NCBI RefSeq assembly: GCF_023184515.1
Contig: NZ_JAAHBP010000005.1
Location: forward strand, 124,001-188,000
Reading direction: 5' to 3'
DNA length: 64,000 nt
Source of the DNA: Streptomyces sp. D2-8
Lineage (GTDB): Bacteria; Actinomycetota; Actinomycetes; Streptomycetales; Streptomycetaceae
Shown here: piece after piece, positions 36,248-46,817 of the stretch
How the letters are laid out: every line of letters begins with the position of its first letter
Position numbering within the stretch: position 1 is the stretch's first letter
Position numbers and translations under genes: made by a program
Notes under the pieces: model-generated
The model's database searches: none
What the model was told of the DNA's origin: nothing
The model's input: only the letters and a program-made list of their open reading frames with translations

Positions 36248-37960
36248 TCAGCGCTTGCGGCGCCGGCCCCTCCCCCCGCGCGCCGGGGCCGCAGAGGCCT
36301 CCCCAGCGGGCTCCGTGCCGGGGCGGTCGGCCGAGACCATCAGCGCGGCCAGGGCCGTGGTGACCGGCACCGAGGCGACCAGGCCGATCGAACCGACCAG
36401 CGTGCGCACGATCTCCTCCGCGACCAGCTCGCTGTTGGCGACCGTCCCCACACTGCTCTGCGCGATCGAGAACAGCAACAGCAGCGGCAGCGCGGCACCC
36501 GCGTAGGCGAGGACGAGCGTGTTGACGACCGAGGCGATGTGGTCGCGGCCGATCCGGATGCCCGCGCGGTAGAGCCCGCGCCAGCCCATCGACGGGTTGG
36601 CCTCGTGCAGCTCCCAGACCGCCGAGGTCTGCGTGACCGTCACGTCGTCGAGTACGCCCAGCGAGCCGATGATGATGCCGGCCAGCAGCAGACCGCTCAT
36701 GTCGATCGTCGGGTAGAGGCCGTGGATCAGCCCGGTGTTGTCGTCGGTGTTGCCGCTGAGCGCGGCCCAGTCGATGAACACCGAGCCGAGGATGCCGATC
36801 AGCAGCAGCGAGATGAGGGTGCCGAGCACCGCCACGGACGTCCGGGCGGACAGGCCGTGACACAGGTACAGGGCGATGAGCATGATGGCGCTCGCGCCCA
36901 CCACCGCCACGACCAGCGGGTTCGATCCCTGCAGGATCGCGGGCAGGATGAAGAAGTTCAGCACCATGAAGCTGATGGCCAGCGCGACCAGTGCCATGAC
37001 ACCCCGCAGCCGCCCGACGACCACGACGGCGAGCGCGAAGATGCCGGCGAGTAGTCCCATGGGCAGACGACGGTTGATGTCGGTGACCGAGTACTGCAGG
37101 TCCTTCGGTGCCGAGGGCTCGTAGGCGACCACGACCTTCTGACCCTCGTGCAGCTGGCGGGACTGGTCGGGCTGGACGATCTCGGTGAACGTACGGCCCT
37201 TGTCGTCGCCGCTGTCGACACGGATCGTCGCCCGCTTGCAGGTGCCCTTCTCCTGCTGCACCGCGGAGGAACCCTCGGCGGTGGAGGTGTCGCCGGTCGG
37301 CGGAACGCCCGAAGCGCCCGCCTCCTTGCAGCTCACCTCGACCACCTTGGTGACCGTGGCGTCCTGCGTCTGCCGGTCGAAGCCGACGCCGGTGCGCTCG
37401 TGCGCCGGGGCGCCGCCCGGCCACAGCACCGCGAGGCCGACCAGCACCGCGGCGGCGAACGGGATCAGGATCGCCGCGATGACCTTGCGCAGATGCAGGG
37501 AGACGGGCGTGGCCGGACCGTGGTTGTGACTGTGCGAGTGCCCGTGCCCGCCACCCGGGGCCGAACCGGAGCCGTGCCCGTCACCTCCGCCGTGGCCGTG
37601 CCCGCCACCTCCACCGGACCCTGAACCGCGCCCGCCACCGGGGCCGTGGCCGGAGCCCTGCCCAGCGGTGGGGCCACCGTGGCCACCGGGAGAACCGGCA
37701 CCCTGGGCCCCGCCGGAGCCCGGCCCATGCTCACCACCGGAGCCCGGCCCATGCTCATCACCGGGACCGGGACCGGGACCGGGACCGAAACCCGCGTCAC
37801 GTCCGTACCCGAGCTCATGCCCCTGCCCCTGCCCCCTGGCCGGCCCCTGCCCGGTCGCGGCGGCGAAATCATGGCCGTCACCACGGCCGTTGCCGCTTCT
37901 GGCGCCCGATCCTCGGGGCGGCTCGGGCGGTGGGTAGGGGGGACGCTGCGTCGTGGTCAC
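36248..37960 (-). CDS. YibE/F-family multispan membrane protein with Gly/His-rich N terminus
   Basis: 570 residues from GTG. Residues 1-155 are Gly/Pro/Asp-rich with GPGPGPG repeats, then a His-rich stretch (GGGHGHSHSHNHGP) just before the first helix (VIAAILIPFAAAVLVGLAVL). An outer domain of ~130 residues includes two cysteines. About seven further helices carry the family pattern DDVTVTQTSAVWEL. YibE/F proteins are predicted transporters of unknown substrate. The His-rich leader suggests metal binding (inference). Confidence 0.85.
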   Translation of the reverse strand: MTTTQRPPYPPPEPPRGSGARSGNGRGDGHDFAAATGQGPARGQGQGHELGYGRDAGFGPGPGPGPGDEHGPGSGGEHGPGSGGAQGAGSPGGHGGPTAGQGSGHGPGGGRGSGSGGGGGHGHGGGDGHGSGSAPGGGHGHSHSHNHGPATPVSLHLRKVIAAILIPFAAAVLVGLAVLWPGGAPAHERTGVGFDRQTQDATVTKVVEVSCKEAGASGVPPTGDTSTAEGSSAVQQEKGTCKRATIRVDSGDDKGRTFTEIVQPDQSRQLHEGQKVVVAYEPSAPKDLQYSVTDINRRLPMGLLAGIFALAVVVVGRLRGVMALVALAISFMVLNFFILPAILQGSNPLVVAVVGASAIMLIALYLCHGLSARTSVAVLGTLISLLLIGILGSVFIDWAALSGNTDDNTGLIHGLYPTIDMSGLLLAGIIIGSLGVLDDVTVTQTSAVWELHEANPSMGWRGLYRAGIRIGRDHIASVVNTLVLAYAGAALPLLLLFSIAQSSVGTVANSELVAEEIVRTLVGSIGLVASVPVTTALAALMVSADRPGTEPAGEASAAPARGGRGRRRKR

Positions 37961-37995
37961 CGCCCGATCATCGCAAGAACGAGGGGGGCCCTCTG

Positions 37996-38023
37996 TTCAC
38001 CGCGCCAGAATTGCCGCTAGCGT
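37996..38023 (+). promoter_or_regulatory. Candidate thiC promoter
   Basis: TTCACC (37996-38001) and TAGCGT (38018-38023), 16 bases apart. Transcription would start about 38030, just ahead of the TPP aptamer. Confidence 0.4.
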
Positions 38024-38094
38024 GGAGCCACCTTTTGTACACGCGGGAGCTCGGAGCACCGGGCTGAGAGGGCGCTGACCTCCGTCCCAGCGAT

Positions 38095-38108
38095 GTTTCA
38101 CATGAAAC
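38095..38108. other. parS-like palindrome within the riboswitch arm
   Basis: GTTTCACATGAAAC, one mismatch to parS at the centre. It is part of a 10-bp stem at 38091-38112 in the RNA. Confidence 0.5.
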
Positions 38109-38127
38109 ATCGCCGGAGTCGAGTGAT

Positions 38128-38141
38128 GTTTCACACGAAAC
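38128..38141. other. parS-like palindrome within the riboswitch arm
   Basis: GTTTCACACGAAAC, two mismatches to parS. It forms the second hairpin of the P3 arm, with a G-U pair keeping the stem. Confidence 0.45.
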
Positions 38142-38202
38142 GTCGCCGGACGGAAACCGCTGCGTCGACCGCCGAACCTGTTACCGGGTAATGCCGGCGT
38201 AG

Positions 38203-40017
<1,815 letters not shown>

Positions 40018-40153
40018 ATCTGACCTGACGGCGGTCCGTGCCACGAACGATCTTACGAGCTTCGTTACACGATCTTGTTGAGATGCCCTGGTAGGGCGTG
40101 CCCGGTCAGACGATTCGGCCGTTCGTGATGGTGTGAGTACACGGCCGTAGATC

Positions 40154-40940
40154 GTGGACGACGACTTGTGGGCGCTGACGAGAGCCGTTACTGCCGCCGT
40201 GGCCCGAGCGGTCGCCGGGGCCACGGCCGGTGGACGACCGGCTCTGTCTACAAGGCGTCCTGTACGTGCTCTACAACGATGTGGCCTGGCAACTGCTGCC
40301 GCTGGAGTCGGGGTTCGGCTCCGGACAGACCTGCTGGCGACGCCTGGAGCGGTGGCAGCAAGCCGGTGTCTTCGACGAGCTGCACCGCATCCTGCTCGCC
40401 GAACTGAACGCGGCCAGGGAACTCGGCTGGTCACGGGCCTGCGTGGTCGGCTCCCACATCCGCGTGAAAAGGGGGCGCCGACACCGGTCCGTCGCCGGTC
40501 GACCGGCGCAAGACGGCCAGCAAACACCACCTGATCTGCGACGGACGTGGTACCCCACCCAAGGTCATCACCACCGCGGCCAACGTCAAACGACGTCACC
40601 CAGACACTCGCCCTGGTCGACGGCATCCCGCCCGTCGCCAGCCGCCCCGGCCCTCCTCGCAAGCGTCCCGAGGCTCTGCTCGGCGACAAGGGCTACGACT
40701 CCAACCCCAACCGCGATCACCTCCGCAAGCGCCGGATCCCGCCCGTCATCTCACGCAAGGGCGCTCCCAACCATTCAGGGCAGGGGCGAGCTCCGCTACG
40801 TCGTCGAGCAGACTTCCGCCCTGCTCCACCACTTCAAGCGCCTCGCCGTCCGCTGGGAACGCCGCACCGAACTCCACGACACCTTCGTCACCCTGGCCTG
40901 CAGCCTCATCACCTACCGGCGACTCCGGTCATTGTGTTAG
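40154..40940 (+). pseudogene. Degenerate IS5-family transposase
   Basis: Fragments of one transposase lie in alternating frames: VDDDLWAL, then LLPLESGFGSGQTCWRRLER and FDELHRILLAELNAARELGW, then VDRRKTASKHHLICDGRGTP, LLGDKGYDSNPNRDHLRKR, and finally RGELRYVVEQTSALLHHFKR ending LITYRRLRSLC. At least three shifts are needed, so it is inactive. This order is typical of IS5-type Streptomyces transposases. No terminal inverted repeats were found. Confidence 0.8.
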
Positions 40941-41017
40941 CCGCTTTTACAGCAAGCAGAACTCCGGAGAACTGGATCACCGCGTAGTGACCGTGACGAA
41001 TGTTGCAGCCCGACGGT

Positions 41018-41494
41018 TCACACAGGGTGCGCGCCAGATACGACGGCAAGTGTCCAGTGCACGGTGCCGCCGTCTGTCCGTACGGCGAGCTTCTGGGGGA
41101 CAACGTCCGCATAGATGCGCCCGTGAGTAGTGGGCCCGTTGCAGCCGATCTTGCTGGGGTCATCGTCTGGAGCATTGCGATCGACGAGAGTCATCTTGCC
41201 TTTGCCAGTGCATGTGACGTAGACGGTGTACACGTCCGATTCGGGCTTGAAAACGGGCAGGTCGGCGTTTCCCTCACCCGTGGTCACTGGCACGAGGATC
41301 TTCGCCTTGCCAGGCAAGTCGAGTGCCCGTGGTGTGGCAGGCGAGCTGGGGGCAGCGTCGGGACTGCTGCTCGACCCGGTCCCGGAAGGGGCAGCACTTG
41401 ACGGGGGTGATGTTCCGTCACCGTCGCTGGTTCCCGAACAGGCTGTGGTCAACAGCAGAATGAGCAGGGCGGGAGCTGTGGCGTAACGGCCCAT
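41018..41494 (-). CDS. Small putative lipoprotein (element cargo)
   Basis: 158 residues from ATG at 41494 (GAGGAGAG upstream). The signal sequence MGRYATAPALLILLLTTACS ends in a lipobox (LTTAC), predicting lipid attachment at the cysteine. A ~40-residue Ser/Pro/Gly linker follows, then a ~100-residue domain with two cysteines (VTCTGKGKMTLVD, IGCNGPT). No family recognised. It lies 58 bases downstream of a secreted-protein gene on the same strand; the two may be exported together. Confidence 0.75.
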   Translation of the reverse strand: MGRYATAPALLILLLTTACSGTSDGDGTSPPSSAAPSGTGSSSSPDAAPSSPATPRALDLPGKAKILVPVTTGEGNADLPVFKPESDVYTVYVTCTGKGKMTLVDRNAPDDDPSKIGCNGPTTHGRIYADVVPQKLAVRTDGGTVHWTLAVVSGAHPV

Positions 41495-41552
41495 GGAGCA
41501 CTCTCCTCGGAGACGCGCGCCCCGGACGGAGCCGGGGCGCGCTGCGAAACGG

Positions 41553-42251
41553 TTAGTGGATGAGCCAGCCTTCACGGTAAGGCGCCCACGCCGTCGTGTA
41601 TTGCTTCGAGCCCGTCTTGCAATTGCTGTACCGGTATGCGGTGTAGCCGTACACGTTCTCCTTCATGATCCCGTAGTCGCCGTACACGGTGTCATGAGCC
41701 TTGACCTTGCCGGTGGCCTCAACGCCGAGCTCGGAAGTCCACGACTTGGAAACATTGCCGTTGACTTCGGCCTTGATCTTTCCGAGCCACAGAGCCTTGA
41801 ACTCACCGCTGAGCGTCACCGACCCCCCGACGGTCGTGGTGCCCGCCTTCTTGGAGGTGAACTTGAAGTCGATGCTGTACGACTTCGTGTTCTTGACGAA
41901 GGCCTTGTCATAGACCTTCATCGTGTTCTTCTTGTTCTTAGTGATGTGGGCGAACCAGTGGCCGGGACCGCAGTACTCGGACAGCGGTTCCTTGGGCCCC
42001 AGTAGTTCAGGCCCATCCGTCTCGCCCGGGATGGGCAGGTCCTCTTCCAACGGTGCTCCGCTGTCGACCCCCTCTACCACTCCCGAACCGGCGATCGGGG
42101 CGTCCGTTACCGTGCCCGGTACGACCCCGGCCCCCTCCGCAATGAGTACGGGACCGGGCTCTTGAGCCGACTCGTCGGCAAACGCAGGTACGGAACTTCC
42201 CATGATCAGCAGGGCAGCGGCGACAGTGCCCATGCCAAATCGCTGTGACAT
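41553..42251 (-). CDS. Secreted protein of unknown function (element cargo)
   Basis: 232 residues from ATG at 42251 (GGGGGATC upstream). Signal peptide MSQRFGMGTVAAALLIMGSS with likely cleavage after VPAFA. A Pro/Gly/Glu-rich linker of ~65 residues follows, then a Lys/Thr/Ser-rich beta-type domain from EYCGPGHWFAHITKNKK on, with two cysteines. Its alternating pattern (GGSVTLSGEFKALWLGKIKA) suggests a beta sandwich. It resembles no enzyme I know. Lower GC than its neighbours fits foreign origin. Confidence 0.75.
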   Translation of the reverse strand: MSQRFGMGTVAAALLIMGSSVPAFADESAQEPGPVLIAEGAGVVPGTVTDAPIAGSGVVEGVDSGAPLEEDLPIPGETDGPELLGPKEPLSEYCGPGHWFAHITKNKKNTMKVYDKAFVKNTKSYSIDFKFTSKKAGTTTVGGSVTLSGEFKALWLGKIKAEVNGNVSKSWTSELGVEATGKVKAHDTVYGDYGIMKENVYGYTAYRYSNCKTGSKQYTTAWAPYREGWLIH

Positions 42252-42300
42252 GATCCCCCTTTTGTACCCGGCCCCTGGTCGGGCCGGTTGGTCAGGTTGA

Positions 42301-42591
42301 TCAGAACACGTCTTGATCATGTGTGGAGTGAACTTGAGCAAGATATGAGGTGTACGCGTCACACTCAGGGTTCCTTGGGACTTGCAGAAGAGACCAAGCC
42401 GCCCTGGTCGGGCTACTGGCGCAGATCGAGGAAGCACCGAAGCCGTACGCCGGGCTCGCCCGGTCCGCCGGTGCGATCGCGCACTGCGCGGCGAGCAATT
42501 CCTGGACCCGGGAAGCGGTCTCGTCGTCGGCGGCCGCGACCTCCACCACGGCCAATCCGGCTTCCGACAACGCCCCACGCCCCAGCCCCAT
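42301..42591 (-). CDS. DUF6207-like small protein
   Basis: 96 residues from ATG at 42591 (GTG upstream possible). The segment LSEAGLAVVEVAAADDETAS matches a small Streptomyces family that I recall as DUF6207. The C-terminal half diverges from the family and may be degraded. Function unknown. Confidence 0.5.
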   Translation of the reverse strand: MGLGRGALSEAGLAVVEVAAADDETASRVQELLAAQCAIAPADRASPAYGFGASSICASSPTRAAWSLLQVPRNPECDAYTSYLAQVHSTHDQDVF

Positions 42592-42605
42592 GTGTCTAAT
42601 GCTGC

Positions 42606-42782
42606 ATGGTTTCACTCCACACCGCTGTGGTAGTGCTCGCAGCAATCGTGATCGGACTTGTCGTGGGTTGCTTGACTGCTCTTACCAGTGTTTCCGTCGT
42701 CGGTGCTGTGCTCGCTGGCCTGACGGCGGCAGGTTCTTGTGTTCCTAGCCTACGCTCGCTGATCGGCCCTGTTCCGAGGTGA
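42606..42782 (+). CDS. 58-residue hydrophobic mini-protein
   Basis: ATG at 42606 opens 58 codons: MVSLHTAVVVLAAIVIGLVV then GCLTALTSVSVVGAVLAGLT and a short basic end, RSLIGPVPR. It has one or two membrane helices and a coherent amino-acid composition. It is divergent from the DUF6207-like gene by 14 bases. No good ribosome site is visible, and a leaderless start is possible. Possibly a spread-type or toxin-like membrane peptide; unproven. Confidence 0.5.
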   Translation: MVSLHTAVVVLAAIVIGLVVGCLTALTSVSVVGAVLAGLTAAGSCVPSLRSLIGPVPR

Positions 42783-42934
42783 CCGGATGCGCGCCAGCAG
42801 GATCACGACCTTCACATCCTCGTCAGCGGTTGGGACGGCTCGGTACGGTCGAGGTTGTGTCTGGCGCACGTCGGGTTGGTCACCCAGAGGCGTGCACTGG
42901 TTGATCGCGCGCGACTAGGGGAGCTGGTACGGGC

Positions 42935-43849
42935 ATGGCGGTTGACGCTGCTCGATCGGAAGAAGGGTTCACGTCGGCGAGGGCTACGCGGGTGATGGGT
43001 GCCGCGTGCGAGGCCGCGGGGCTCAACTGCAAGGGCGCTGAGCTGATCCGTCTAGGAGAGAACGCGCTCTTCCGCCTGGACGCAGAGCCAGTGATCGTAC
43101 GAGTGGCGCGGGGAGAGCCGTGGCTGCCCAAGGCCCGTGTCGAGGTGGCCGTCTCACAGTGGTTGGCCGAGGAAAGGTTCCCTGCCGCGCGCCTGGTCGA
43201 CGGGCTGGAGCAGCCGTTCCTGATCGATGGCCACCCGGTGACCTTCTGGAGGCTCATCGTCGAGGGCAGCCGTAAGGCCACGTATGGGGAACTCGGCGGC
43301 ATCCTGCGGGACCTGCACTCCATGACGTTGCCCGTTGGCCTGGAGCTGCCCTCGTTCAACCCCTTCGACAAGCAGGAACTGCGGATCAGCCGGGCAGCGA
43401 TCCCGGAGGATGACAGGGTCTTCCTCCGCAAGCGGTGGAGTGAGCTGCGGGACCAGTTCGAGGGCCTGCGGTTCGAGACGCCCAAGGGTCCGGTCCACGG
43501 CGACGCTCACGTGCAGAACCTCATGGTCAACGACCGGGGGGAAGTCATCCTGATCGACTTCGAAGCATTCTGCTTCGATCACCCTGAGTGGGACCTGATG
43601 GTCACGTCGGTGGAGCACCACAGCCTGGGGTGGCAGACCGACGAGCAGTACGCCGACTTCGTGCGGGCGTACGGGCGGGACCTGCACGACTGGCACGGCT
43701 ACGACACGCTTCGGCGGCTCCAAGAGTTCGGCATGACCACGTGGTTGATGCAGAACGTACGGGAGGACGAAGGGACCGCGGCCGAGTACCGCCGGCGCAT
43801 CGCTGCCTTGAGGAACGACGACGCCCCGCGCGATTGGCGTCCTTCGTAG
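42935..43849 (+). CDS. Phosphotransferase (aminoglycoside/choline kinase-like fold)
   Basis: 304 residues from ATG at 42935. The kinase-like catalytic loop is VHGDAHVQNLMV and the metal motif is ILIDFEAFCFDHPEWDLM, as in the APH family. The N-terminal lobe includes GENALFRLDAEPVIVRVARG. A complete protein. It could phosphorylate a small molecule or an antibiotic, but this fold is too broad to claim resistance. The stop lies three bases before the convergent XRE gene end. Confidence 0.85.
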   Translation: MAVDAARSEEGFTSARATRVMGAACEAAGLNCKGAELIRLGENALFRLDAEPVIVRVARGEPWLPKARVEVAVSQWLAEERFPAARLVDGLEQPFLIDGHPVTFWRLIVEGSRKATYGELGGILRDLHSMTLPVGLELPSFNPFDKQELRISRAAIPEDDRVFLRKRWSELRDQFEGLRFETPKGPVHGDAHVQNLMVNDRGEVILIDFEAFCFDHPEWDLMVTSVEHHSLGWQTDEQYADFVRAYGRDLHDWHGYDTLRRLQEFGMTTWLMQNVREDEGTAAEYRRRIAALRNDDAPRDWRPS

Positions 43850-43852
43850 CTA

Positions 43853-45226
43853 TTACTCGTCCTCGTCCAGACGGGCGAGCGCTTCGTTCACCTGCTCGTT
43901 GAAGGCGACGACGGCGGGGTTGGCCGCGTACGCACTGACCTCCGCCTGAAAGTCGGACACGTACCGCTGGAAGCGGGAGGACTGGAGGGAGTCGCCGCCG
44001 TCCACGGCAAGGCTGGCCGTGGTGACGGCGGCTTCCAGCTCTCCGTTCAGAAGCTGGCTCTGTGCGAGCACCATGCGACAGAAACCGAGGGTGCGGGCGT
44101 ACTGTGGATCGGTGCTGTCCACAGCGCGCTGTGCGTGCTCGACCGCCTCACGGCGCATCCTCAGATCGCGGAAGCAGTGGCAGAACTCGCCCAAGAGTTC
44201 CGCGTCGTCGAAGTAGCTCAACCATGGCGGGTCATCGGCACCGTCAGCGCGCTCGAAGTAGCGCTCAGATTGATTCATGGCGAGTGACGCCCCGGTGCGA
44301 TCACCCGCGTTGGAGAGTGCCCGGGCCTCCATGGCCCAGTAATTCGCCATGGCGCGTGGGGTCGCCCGGCCCTTGGCACCCTCGACTGCGGCGCGGGCTA
44401 GCTGGATGGCCTGGGTGTGGTTGCCGAGATAGTTCGCCTGGTGGCTTAGGTTGCCGAGGATGCGGGCGCCGAACATGCGGTCGTCGATGACCTGGGACAG
44501 TCGCAGTGTCGACGTGAGATAGCGGTGGGCGAGCCGGTGGTTTCCGGAGTCGTATGCGGTCCACGCGAGCAACTGGGAGACCTCGGCGGCGGCGCCGAAC
44601 AACGCCGTGCCTACCTTCTCGCTGTAGCTGGCGCTGAGCAGGGGCAGGACCTCATGGCGGAAGTAGTGGCGTAGTGCCTTATGGCCGTGGCCTCCGCCGT
44701 ACTTGAAGTCGAGTTGCATGAAGGTGGCGGCGGCGTCCCTGATTGCCCGGACGTCGCGCATGCCGACTCGCTGCTGAGCGGGCCTGTCGGTCTGGATGCC
44801 GTCCGGGCGCGCGATCATCCACGACAGGACGGCGGAGCTGAGATCCGAGTCCGAGACGATCAGTTGCTCGAATGTGACGGCGTCGGCCCGTTCCTGGGCG
44901 AGTCCATCCAGCATCGACAGCACGTCGGGGACCGTACTGGGATAACCGAGCGGTTCGGGAGTGGCCGGCCGTGTGTGATCGAAGAAGCCGAGATCGCCGG
45001 GAGTGATGCGGCGGCCGAGTTTGGCGCTCAGTACCTCCGCCATGAGTGCCGCTGTCTGAGGCTGGATGCCCGCGCCGTCCCGCCATCGCTGTACTGATAC
45101 GTGCGTTGTCCCAAGACTGATGCCGCGCTGAGCGGCGGCGTCCTTCATGCGCTTCGCCAGGCCCTTGTTCGAGACCTTCGCCTCGTCCATGACGGCGATT
45201 AACTGCGCGTTCGGCTCTCGGCTCAT
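43853..45226 (-). CDS. XRE-type regulator with C-terminal TPR-like region
   Basis: 457 residues from ATG. The N-terminal helix-turn-helix (about residues 10-65) has NKGLAKRMKDAAAQRGISLG and HVSVQRWRDG. The remaining ~330 residues are helical repeats (YDSGNHRLAHRYLTSTLRLS, ALSNAGDRTGASLAMNQSER), typical of large Streptomyces regulators that sense a signal through TPRs. It is divergent from an HATPase-domain protein, with strong palindromes in the shared promoter. Confidence 0.88.
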   Translation of the reverse strand: MSREPNAQLIAVMDEAKVSNKGLAKRMKDAAAQRGISLGTTHVSVQRWRDGAGIQPQTAALMAEVLSAKLGRRITPGDLGFFDHTRPATPEPLGYPSTVPDVLSMLDGLAQERADAVTFEQLIVSDSDLSSAVLSWMIARPDGIQTDRPAQQRVGMRDVRAIRDAAATFMQLDFKYGGGHGHKALRHYFRHEVLPLLSASYSEKVGTALFGAAAEVSQLLAWTAYDSGNHRLAHRYLTSTLRLSQVIDDRMFGARILGNLSHQANYLGNHTQAIQLARAAVEGAKGRATPRAMANYWAMEARALSNAGDRTGASLAMNQSERYFERADGADDPPWLSYFDDAELLGEFCHCFRDLRMRREAVEHAQRAVDSTDPQYARTLGFCRMVLAQSQLLNGELEAAVTTASLAVDGGDSLQSSRFQRYVSDFQAEVSAYAANPAVVAFNEQVNEALARLDEDE

Positions 45227-45287
45227 GCTCCCCTGCCAACCCGAGAATGACGGCGAGTGTTCATCGTGTCACAGCAGTATCAACCGT

Positions 45288-45397
45288 GGGGGTTCATTGA
45301 TGAACCCCCTTTGCCTTTGCCCGTGTTCACGTGAACCCCCTGGTGAACGCTCCCGGTCACGCCCGTCTCGCCGTGTACTGGCTTGCGTGATGCAAGC
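45288..45397. promoter_or_regulatory. Palindromic operator region between XRE and HATPase genes
   Basis: GGGGGTTCAT/TG/ATGAACCCCC at 45288-45309 is a 22-base palindrome. GTTCACGTGAAC follows about 20 bases later, then GGTGAAC, and GCTTGC/GTGAT/GCAAGC at 45381-45397. GTTCA half-sites recur, so several bound dimers are likely. Confidence 0.6.
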
Positions 45398-45435
45398 GGT
45401 GCCGTGAGAGCCGCGGGGCCTCGGAAGGGGAAGCG

Positions 45436-45996
45436 ATGGATGCCGGGAAGACTGAGCGGATGGCGGGTGAGCTTGACGCGTACGCGCACTGGTTCGTGAC
45501 ACCGGAGCCCTCCTCCGACGGCCACTTCCTGACGCTGACGCTCTTCGCCGAGTTCGGTGACACGGCGCGCGTCGCTCGCGACATGACGGCTGTGTTCCTT
45601 CGGGGCGCTGGTGCTGGTGCGGTCGTGGACGACGCGCGGTTGGTCGTTTCCGAGCTGGTCGGCAACGTGGTGAACCATGCCGTGCCAGACCAGCACCTGT
45701 CCGCCCCCGGTGCCTGCCGACGCATCGACGTGATCTTCAAGATGTTTCCGAAGTGGCTCTTCATCGGTGTCGCTGATGAGGACTCGACCCCTCCGCTGCT
45801 TCCGGTGGGAGAGGTGTTCTCTCCAGGGCTGATCGGAGATCTGTCTGAGGCGGTGTTGCCCGACAGCGGTCGTGGACTGCTCATCGCCCAGCGTCTGGCA
45901 GCGGCGGTCTGGTGGACACCGGAAGAGCGCGGCGGAAAGACGGTCTGGTGTCGCTTCGACCTGAACGACGGAATGGAGTCCGTACCGCGCTCGTGA
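45436..45996 (+). CDS. HATPase_c domain protein (RsbW/SpoIIAB-like)
   Basis: 186 residues. The ATP-binding fold has the N box VSELVGNVVNHAV and the G2-type DSGRGLLIAQRLAA. Streptomyces has many such anti-sigma-like kinases that pair with XRE/DUF397 regulators. The C-terminal end RFDLNDGMESVPRS is short. It is divergently expressed from the XRE regulator and presumably works with it. Confidence 0.85.
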   Translation: MDAGKTERMAGELDAYAHWFVTPEPSSDGHFLTLTLFAEFGDTARVARDMTAVFLRGAGAGAVVDDARLVVSELVGNVVNHAVPDQHLSAPGACRRIDVIFKMFPKWLFIGVADEDSTPPLLPVGEVFSPGLIGDLSEAVLPDSGRGLLIAQRLAAAVWWTPEERGGKTVWCRFDLNDGMESVPRS

Positions 45997-46312
45997 TCTC
46001 CGGGCCGTCGCCCTCGTTTCGCTCCTCGCGATCGGGAGCGAGCGGCGGCCCGGTAAACCGGCCGGAGTCTGACCTCTCCGGCCAGGGCGCGGCTCCTCCG
46101 GCTTCTGGGAGCTCCCCTTCTCACCGGAGGGCCGCGCCTGACAACCACATACCGAGACCGGGCCACCCCATCTGCCCTGGAAAGCGAAGGGTGGCCCGGC
46201 TGGGAACGCGGCGGTTCCCGGTGCCTGATGGTACCGGGGCCGTCGTGCTGCGTTTGTGCCCTGGTCCAAGGAAGTTGACGATCCGTTACTAGATCAGGGC
46301 AGAGGTGGCAAC
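45997..46312. other. Intergenic region with two hairpins
   Basis: 316 bases. The likely terminator of the HATPase gene spans 46002-46051 (GGGCCG...CGGCCC with inner GCTCC/GGAGC). A second stem, CGGGCCACCC at 46159-46168 with GGGTGGCCCG at 46189-46198, encloses a 20-base loop. No gene is recognised. Confidence 0.55.
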
Positions 46313-46610
46313 GTGACTGGCTCAGGTGAGGACTGGCTGAGCGACGGTCTGAACGTGACGGGCGCGGACTCCGGTCTCTGGGTGTCCGGCGTCGACTACA
46401 TCGCGGGATGGCGTGAGGCACGAGTGGCAGCCGATCGCCTGAACCGAGCGCTCCTGAGCGTGGGTTTCGAGCTGTCCGCCGTACGGGCCGTCGCCTCGAC
46501 GAAGCGAGGACGGACGCGGTGTGGTGCGGCTGGCGGGCTGGCCGGACACCGTGGATCGCCTCGCTCAGCTCCTGGAGGCGCGCTCGGATGGCGACGGCGG
46601 TGCAGCATGA
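46313..46610 (+). pseudogene. Small element gene, frameshifted
   Basis: GTG at 46313 (GAGGTGG upstream) opens VTGSGEDWLSDGLNVTGADS and continues to LNRALLSVGFELSAVRAVAS near 46500. The plausible continuation, EDGRGVVRLAGWPDTVDRLA then QLLEARSDGDGGAA and stop, is in the +1 frame. Together they make a ~98-residue protein. So there is a single-base indel (or recoding) around 46500-46510. Function unknown. Confidence 0.6.
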
Positions 46611-46651
46611 GGCGCGTTTTCGCTGCTGAGTGGGGCGCGTGGGCAAGTCGC

Positions 46652-46817
46652 CGGCCGGAGAGACTTTGGGCTGGAGCTGCCATGGGGCGAGTGAACAGGG
46701 GGCCTTACGCTGGTCCGGCGAATCGGGCAGGCAGTTGCCCTGCCCGTTGTAGTGCCCGATTGGCCCCCTGTTCTTCGAGGCTCGCCCCATGGTGGCTGCC
46801 TAAAGTCTCGGAGGCCG
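46652..46817. repeat. Nested inverted repeat, candidate element cis-acting locus
   Basis: A ~55-base imperfect inverted repeat (46652-46704 against 46762-46817) shares AGACTTT, CCATGGGGCGAG and GAACAGGGGGCC. Between the arms lie CGGGCAGG/CCTGCCCG (46724-46746) and AATCGGGCA/TGCCCGATT (46721-46761). The next 200 bases to the GntR stop are extremely GC-rich with many short dyads and no gene. This is consistent with a single-strand origin, a transfer locus or a MITE. Confidence 0.6.

Noticed and set aside
45324..45335. GTTCACGTGAAC as a parS site
   Set aside because: The half-sites are one base shorter than parS on each side, and it fits the repeated GTTCA operator pattern of the XRE promoter better.
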